A stretch of DNA of 64,000 nucleotides from Takakia lepidozioides (Eukaryota; Streptophyta; Takakiopsida; Takakiales; Takakiaceae), in NCBI GenBank assembly GCA_030704615.1, contig CM060734.1:19840001-19904000 (forward strand), written 5' to 3'. The stretch's first letter is position 1. Every line of letters starts with the position of its first letter. A model generated the notes under the pieces. It was not told the origin of the DNA. It worked only from the letters and a program-made list of their open reading frames with translations, and made no database searches. Positions 58,483 to 64,000 of the stretch are shown one piece after another. Position numbers and translations under genes: made by a program.

Positions 58483-58737
58483 TATGAAGTATTCTTTTGG
58501 TTTAATTCTGGGACAAATTTGAAATGGGATGGTTATGTGTCCTTATTGTCCTCTTTGCAATGTGTGCATGGAATTCACATTCATGGTTCCAAACTATTGT
58601 TGGAGATGGGGGTTGCATGGACTGCCCGGATTGTTCCTTCAATATATTTGTTGTTTTGTGGACCTCACAGACTTGAGTACATTGCAAAAACAAACAAACC
58701 ACTTTGTTCTCAATTCTCAATTCTCCCCACATCAACC

Positions 58738-58882
58738 CGCGGAAATAGGTGACACCACTCGGAAATAGGTGACATCCGCGGAAATAGGCACTGTTTGCAT
58801 GCTGACGTGGCGTGAGCCTGTGCTGGGCTCACGCTTTCCTGGGCTCACAGGCTCACGCCTCCAGGCTCACGGAATAGCACCC
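58738..58882. repeat. CGGAAATAGG triplet and GGCTCACG cluster, possible right end of a large element
   Basis: CGGAAATAGG(T/C) occurs three times (58740-58788). It is followed by a cluster of GTGAGCC, GGCTCACGC and GGCTCACGG words to about 58871. Read on the opposite strand, it matches the order of the cluster at 45978-46165 (GTGAGCCTGG, GCGTGAGCCC, then CCTATT next to CCGTGG or CCGCGG). Confidence 0.5.
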
Positions 58883-58899
58883 CCCGCCTCGACCAGTCG

Positions 58900-59070
58900 G
58901 CTAGGGTATCGGCCTCCCCAAAATCCTAATCATACCCTACAGGTAGATTACTCTACGCATTTCCTTCCTATTTGGAACCGGCTGGTAGGGGCTTCCATAC
59001 CCGAGTGCATAACCGGGTTGATACCCGTATTTTTGTACATACCAGACCAACAGTGGTTTGAACGTTAGTA
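58900..59070 (+). repeat. Dispersed repeat, copy 2
   Basis: GGTTGATACCCG and ACCAGACCAACAGTGGTTTG match the reverse complement of the copy near 36430-36640. Confidence 0.45.
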
Positions 59071-59079
59071 TTTACTAAG

Positions 59080-59620
59080 GCTTGTATTAATTCGCTTAGT
59101 TAATCCTTTGGAGGGCAAAAGCAAAGGTTTTATGTCAAAAGTCTCAGGCTTATGACAAAGCTTCTCACATGTGGAATGCTAAATTTCATCACTTTCTTGC
59201 TCAATACAGCTCGAAATCCAGCATAGCAAATCCATGTATTGAGCTACGATGATGCATTTCCACCAATGATAATGACAAATTTTGTGGATGACGGCTTGGG
59301 AGGATGTACCAATGCAGATAAGCTCAATGGTGTTGTTGACCATTTGAAAGAGTAAAAGTATCATGTTATAATTGTACGTGTTTTGCAGGCATCATTTGTG
59401 CACGCACTGATCATGTTGTACCTACCATTGCATCGTCGAGATACTTCCTTCAATAAAGCTACATAATTATTTTCTTGAAATTTGCTTTATGCTTTGTTGT
59501 TATACTTTTCTTGCTGCTGGATTAATAGTCAATTCCTTTAAAATCATATCTGTAGGCTTCCAATGCTAAGCATCTCATACATATTTGTATTAACTGTAGG
59601 GACCAGTGTTGGACCCTAGT
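59080..59620. other. No gene seen
   Basis: AT-leaning DNA without a supported feature. Confidence 0.4.
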
Positions 59621-59629
59621 TGCAAATTT

Positions 59630-59705
59630 GGACGTGACGTGGCGTTGACGCGTCAGCGTCACGTCCGACGTCAGCGACGGACGTATGTCACGTCATGTCC
59701 TAAAC
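59630..59705. repeat. ACGTCA/TGACGT-rich patch
   Basis: Within 75 bases CGTCA, GACGT or ACGTC occur about ten times (GACGTGACGTGGCG, GTCACGTCCGACGTCAGCG). Such words resemble bZIP-binding sites and are self-complementary. They may be part of the tandem hairpin element that follows. Confidence 0.5.
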
Positions 59706-59906
59706 GGACGTTACTGTACATAAATATGTTTATTTTTTTACTTTACTATTGACTATTTATTATGAGAACCGACATGACAACCGATGTGGCCTCATTACGT
59801 GGACTTCATTATTTATCTGTAAAATTCATATATTATGATTTATATTGTCAATCATGCGACCGTCAGCAACGGTTGGTCGGACAATTTTTTTTTAAAAAAA
59901 AAATAG

Positions 59907-60290
59907 GTGCGACCACCAGAAGGAGGTGGTCGCACCATTTTTCTTATTTTTTAAATGGGTGCGACCACAAGCAGAGGGTGGTCGCACATTTTTTCTTTTT
60001 TTAAATTGGGTGCGACCACCAGCAAGTGGTGGTCGCAACATTTTCATTTTTTTAAATAGGTGCGACCACCAGCAGGGGAAGGTCACACATTTTTAATTAT
60101 TTTTTAAATGGGTGCGACCACCAGCCGGTGGTGGTCGCAGACTTTTTCTTTTTTGTTATTAGGTACGACCGCTTATGGGAGGTCGCACATTTTCGTTTTG
60201 TTTTTAAAAAGGTGCGACCACTAGCAGGGGGGGGTCGCAGCAGTTTTTTTGTTTTGTTATTAGCTGCGACCACCCATAGGTGCGACCGCT
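59907..60290. repeat. Second tandem hairpin array, ~52-bp period, about 8 units
   Basis: Each unit has GTGCGACCACCAGC..., a short centre and ...GGTGGTCGCAC, followed by a T-rich spacer such as ATTTTTCTTATTTTTTAAAT. Units begin near 59907, 59960, 60010, 60059, 60111, 60163, 60211 and 60263. The centre varies while arms stay complementary. It lies directly upstream of the TATA box at 60366. Confidence 0.9.
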
Positions 60291-60365
60291 ACCTAGACAC
60301 GTGGGGAGGCGTGAATGGGCAGCAGAGGCGGTCGCGCGCCGCTCAAGGCAGGCCTCTCCAGGAAG

Positions 60366-60372
60366 TATATAA
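60366..60372 (+). promoter_or_regulatory. TATA box of the kinase-like gene
   Basis: TATATAA, about 290 bases before the likely start codon. A CGCAG acceptor at about 60647 suggests a 5' leader intron. Confidence 0.5.
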
Positions 60373-60659
60373 GGGCCTACCCCTCATTCCCAACCCACTT
60401 TTTCCCCTTTCTTTGAGTGCGGTTCTGGGGCTTCTTGGAGTTTCAACTTCGGTGGCTAGGGCTAAGCCGTGGGGGGGGAAGTGGATTTGTGTAGGGGAGG
60501 AGTTTTTGTCTTTTTATCCTGGCACTGCGGGAGACAGTTTGCTTTGGGTACTATACCAATAGAGGGTGAGGAATTGGTCTGCTAGTATATAAGGTTATCA
60601 ATAGTCTGGGTTTAGTTTTCCATTATGAAGTCGCGTCTATTCCGCAGAGTACTTTCATC

Positions 60660-62021
60660 ATGTCCGGAAACATTGCTTCGAACGCAGTGTCAGGGGGTTC
60701 CTCGGGAAGTGGGTGTAAAGGTAGGAAGCGTAAACATGCACATGAATGGGATAGTCAGGTCAACAAAAAAAAACTATCCAATCGCAGAGGCTGCGAAGGT
60801 GGTGAAGCAAGTAGTGCTGGATTATTTGAAGGACAATGACATAATGCGTTTGAATCTTTTGTATGTCCGACATGGGAATGAGGGGTTCCTTAGATTCCAG
60901 CACAATATGGAGATGAGAATGAGAGAGGCTTTGGCCGGGGATGAATGGGAGGAGGACAGGGCGAAGTTCCAGTTCACAAAATGGATGGAGGACCGGGCCC
61001 ATGATGCCACATGAAATCTGAGGCAAACCATGGACAAGTTTGTTACGAGAACACCTGTTGCTGAAGGTCGCATGTCAATTTCGGAGGAGGAGTTGTTTGT
61101 GCTTGTGGATTGGTGGTCTGACATGGCAAAGGCCCACGCCAAACGATGTACGAAACCAGTTCCATGGAAGGCATGGTCCTCGTCCGCGGATGCGGCATTG
61201 AACGTGAGATACATATCCACAAACGCACATGTACAACAACTCGACGCACCCAAACATGGAGGGTATGGTACAATTCGGAGGGTTAGAATTGTTGGGGATC
61301 TATTCATTCCTCCATCCTGGGAGCTAGTAGGGAAAACGCCCAGGGAAACAATGCTGAGCTTGCCAAAGTCCAACATAGCAATGAGACGTTGGCTGTAAAG
61401 TTCCATCATTTCGGCATCATAAAGTATTTTGCGTTGCATCCACGTCGAAATGAAGGTTACACACATTGGTGGAATGGGGGGACCATACGATCATGGTTGA
61501 GTATTGACAGGAAATGGGGGAATGACCGGGATAACATGAAGTTAATGGAACGACGGGGGACGGAGCAGGAAATGCAGGAGGTCAACCGACTGGTTCGATT
61601 CCGACAGAATCGCACCCAATTGGCATGGGCGCTTTTGCACATTATGCTCAACGTCCATAATCACCACCTCTTGCACAACGACATGTCCCCCGACAACATC
61701 TTGTTGCATTTTCCACAAGGGTCTGAAGATGTGTACATCGGGGTATGCGATTGGGGGATGGCCTCCACGAGGGATGACCCAAAAACCACGTTGTACATTT
61801 TCGAGAGCAGAGACAAGATGATACAGACTCTCGCACATAGATGGTGGATTGCACCTGAAAGTGCAATTGTTCATAATGTAGCCAACAACCAGTCAGATGG
61901 TACACCTCGTATGCCCCCTCTAACCGTGCCATCAGAGACCTTTGCAATTGGGAAGATAGCCCAGGTAATAAATGGGGGTAACACGTTCGATGCAAGCCTG
62001 TTCAACGATATGTCTACTTGA
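60660..62021 (+). pseudogene. Divergent protein-kinase-like gene, broken
   Basis: The start reads MSGNIASNAVSGG with a nuclear-signal-like GRKRKH. It then needs a one-base shift in the A run near 60770 to continue as NYPIAEAAKVVKQVVLDYLK. A TGA lies at 61012-61014 (HDAT-stop-NLRQTMDKF). The frame resumes with a glycine-rich loop (KHGGYGTIRRVRI) and shifts again near 61370 into ETLAVKFHHFG. The catalytic loop is HNDMSPDNILLHF (HRD replaced by HND), the metal loop is CDWGMAS (DFG replaced by DWG), and the APE motif is WWIAPES. These are kinase-fold signatures, but the family could not be named. An AATAAA lies at 62193. With two frameshifts and a stop this copy is dead. Confidence 0.7.
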
Positions 62022-62319
62022 ACCTGCTTTGCTTCGGCTCTGAAAAACTTGTGTGTAAACAAAGTAGAGTTGCGGTACAAACTAGAAAATGTTGTAGAGC
62101 GTTTCATGACGGGGCTATTCAATTGGCATGAGCCCAAAAATTGCTGGAGGATAGATAGAAACTTGTAGACCTCTGACTGTACATCATGTTTGAATAAATG
62201 TTGTTTTCAATTGTGTTTGTCTCGTACCATAATGTTTTAATGGTTTGTTACTTGACCATGGCACCTGGGTCCATTATATGGGATAATCAAGCACCACACC
62301 CACGAATCTTGAAGAGTGA

Positions 62320-63480
62320 CAGTGTACACCGGGTCAATGGGTGAACCAATCATTCCCCTGCCAAATGATTTTAGATTGATTTGAAACTTTGGGACTCGGG
62401 AGTGTCTTGTACATGCCCTCTTTAAATTACTGGACAAGCATTTTATTTAGTAAAAATCCAGTTCAATTCAAAATTGGATGAAAGGGTGAACGGAAACTTC
62501 CCCGATGAAATGATATTTTATTGCTCCGAAACTTTGCAAGTGTCTTCTACATGCCCTCTTACACGTCTTTGAGAAGTATGACATCAATCTAAAATGGTTT
62601 AAAGGGTGAACCAATCGTCCCCCTACCAAATGATTTTAAATTGATTTGAAACTTTGCAAGTGTCTTGTACATGCCCTCTTACAGGTCTTTCACAAGTTTC
62701 AAGTCAATCTAAAATGGTTGAAAGGGTGAATCAATCATGAACATATCAAATGATTTTTTAGTGCTTTAAAGCTTTGCAAGTGTCTTTCACATGCCATTTT
62801 AAAGGTACCGGACAAGTACGAGGTCAGTAAAATATGGTTGAAAGGGTGAACCAATTGTTCCCCTATCAAATGATTTTACATTGCTTTGAAGCTTTGCAAG
62901 TGCCCTCTTACAAGTACCGGACAAGTATGACCTGAATAAAAAAATGGTTGAAAGGGTGAACTAATCATTCCGCTATCAAATGATTTTATACTGTTTTGGA
63001 TGTCATTGCTTTGGTAATTCTAGCCCCCCAATGGCCCATTCTAACCCTTGAATTACAATTCAAAATGCAATTCAAGCCCTTAAATTGGTAATGCCAGTCC
63101 CTAAAATGACCAACCCCGGCCACCCCTCAAATTGTAATTTGAGCCCTTGAAATTGTCAATTCCAACCCCTCGAATTGCAATTGAAGCCCCTGAAATTTAA
63201 TTCCAACCCCTCAAATTGCATTTCTAGCCCCTGAAATGGCAATTTCTGCCCCTCAAATTGCAATTGTAGCCTGTGAAATGGCAATTGCTAGTGCAGCCCC
63301 TGAAATTGGCAATTGAAGCCCCAAAAATTGGCTATGGGTGAACCAATCATTCCCCTGCCAAATGATTTTGGATTGATTTAAAACTTTGCGAGTGTCTTGT
63401 ACATGCCCTCTTAAACTTACTGGACAAGTATGATGTCAATGTAAAATGGTTCAAAGGGTGAACCAACAGTTCCCATGTTG
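62320..63480. repeat. Tandem repeats of ~118 bp with an inserted A/T-CCCC patch
   Basis: Units share AAAGGGTGAACCAATC(A/G)TTCCCCT, AAATGATTTTA, GAAACTTTGCAAGTGTCTTG and ACATGCCCTCTTA. They begin near 62335, 62483, 62605, 62722, 62841 and 62952, and again at 63338 and 63455. Between 63010 and 63330 a different short repeat (CCCCTGAAATTGGCAATT words) interrupts the array. Confidence 0.85.
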
Positions 63481-63529
63481 GATGATTCATGAGTAATCGT
63501 TAACGATTGATCTCATATTACACTGGGAC

Positions 63530-63900
63530 CTATCAGAGGGTACATTGAACACACTGGCCAAGTTTCAAAGCGAACGAAAATTGTTTGAATGGGCAATCAT
63601 CCGTTGGCCCATTGAACGAATTTCAATTGATCTCATATTACTCTGGGGCCTCTTCCATGGTACATTGAACAAACTGGCTAAGTCTCAAAGCGAACCAAAA
63701 TCATTTCGATGGCCAACCATCTGTTGAGCCATCGAATGAATTTCGATTGATCTGATATTAGTCCGGGACCTGTGAGAGGGTATCTCAAACGTAGTGGCAA
63801 AGTTTGAAGCAAACAAAAATGATTTGGATGCGCAACCATCCGTTCACCCATTGAATATATTCTATTGGATCTGTTATTACCTTGGGACCTGTTGGACTGC
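63530..63900. repeat. Another ~117-bp tandem repeat
   Basis: Three units share ACATTGAACAAACTGGC, AAGTCTCAAAGCGAACCAAAA, CATCTGTTGAGCCATCGAAT and GATCTCATATTA. They differ from the array to the left. The remainder to 64000 shows no gene. Confidence 0.8.
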
Positions 63901-64000
63901 GTTTCGCGTGCTCATGTTTTTTTTTTCATTCTGTTTTTGAATGAGGTGTGTAATGACTCCATATGCAACGTGGGTGCCAAATTTGGGAGCGATCAAAATT

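Overview
The window looks like nuclear DNA of a land plant. It carries spliced genes with GT-AG introns, an intronless phenylalanine ammonia-lyase (PAL) gene and a frame-broken PAL copy, a plant-type ML-domain lipid-binding gene, a PPR fragment, plant-style transposons (hAT, CACTA-like, MULE) and a short CCCTAAA telomere-type tract. Intronless PAL, the style of the PPR repeats and the unusual transposon cargo suggest a seed-free plant (bryophyte, lycophyte or fern), but the sequence alone does not settle the species.

Layout. 0-7.2 kb: a decayed minus-strand multi-exon gene of unknown function whose coding parts are rich in Gln-Thr, lying in a swarm of short CAGACT motifs that continues into introns and flanks. 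7.2-10 kb: low-complexity and repeat DNA. 10.2-12.7 kb: a four-exon ML-domain gene with a signal peptide. 13.9-15.1 kb: a foldback transposon with long inverted repeats. 16-25.2 kb: a 15-exon gene for a TMEM8/PGAP6-like membrane protein (about 1097 aa when spliced). 26.6-28.7 kb and 32.5-34.7 kb: two PAL copies head to head, the left one broken by five deletions and the right one intact. 37.2-37.8 kb: a broken PPR fragment. 39.4-45.4 kb: a hAT transposase gene interrupted by a CACTA-like element (3-bp target duplication AAG) and then split by an inversion.

The most unusual part is 46.0-58.9 kb. A minus-strand MULE-type transposase gene (WRKY-GCM1-like zinc cluster, RNase-H-like transposase core, SWIM zinc finger) lies back to back with a plus-strand, eight- or nine-exon gene that joins a ParB/sulfiredoxin-like domain, AT-hook-like basic repeats and a circularly permuted (beta-class) DNA methyltransferase domain. 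Between them is a 2.85-kb array of about 25 units of roughly 116 bp, each centred on an 18-bp-arm palindrome. Clusters of GTGAGCC/GGCTCAC in opposite orientation flank the block, so it may be one large transposon carrying a phage-like DNA-modification gene. This is an inference.

59.6-64 kb: a second tandem array of hairpins, a TATA box, a broken gene for a divergent protein-kinase-like protein, and two further tandem arrays at the right edge.
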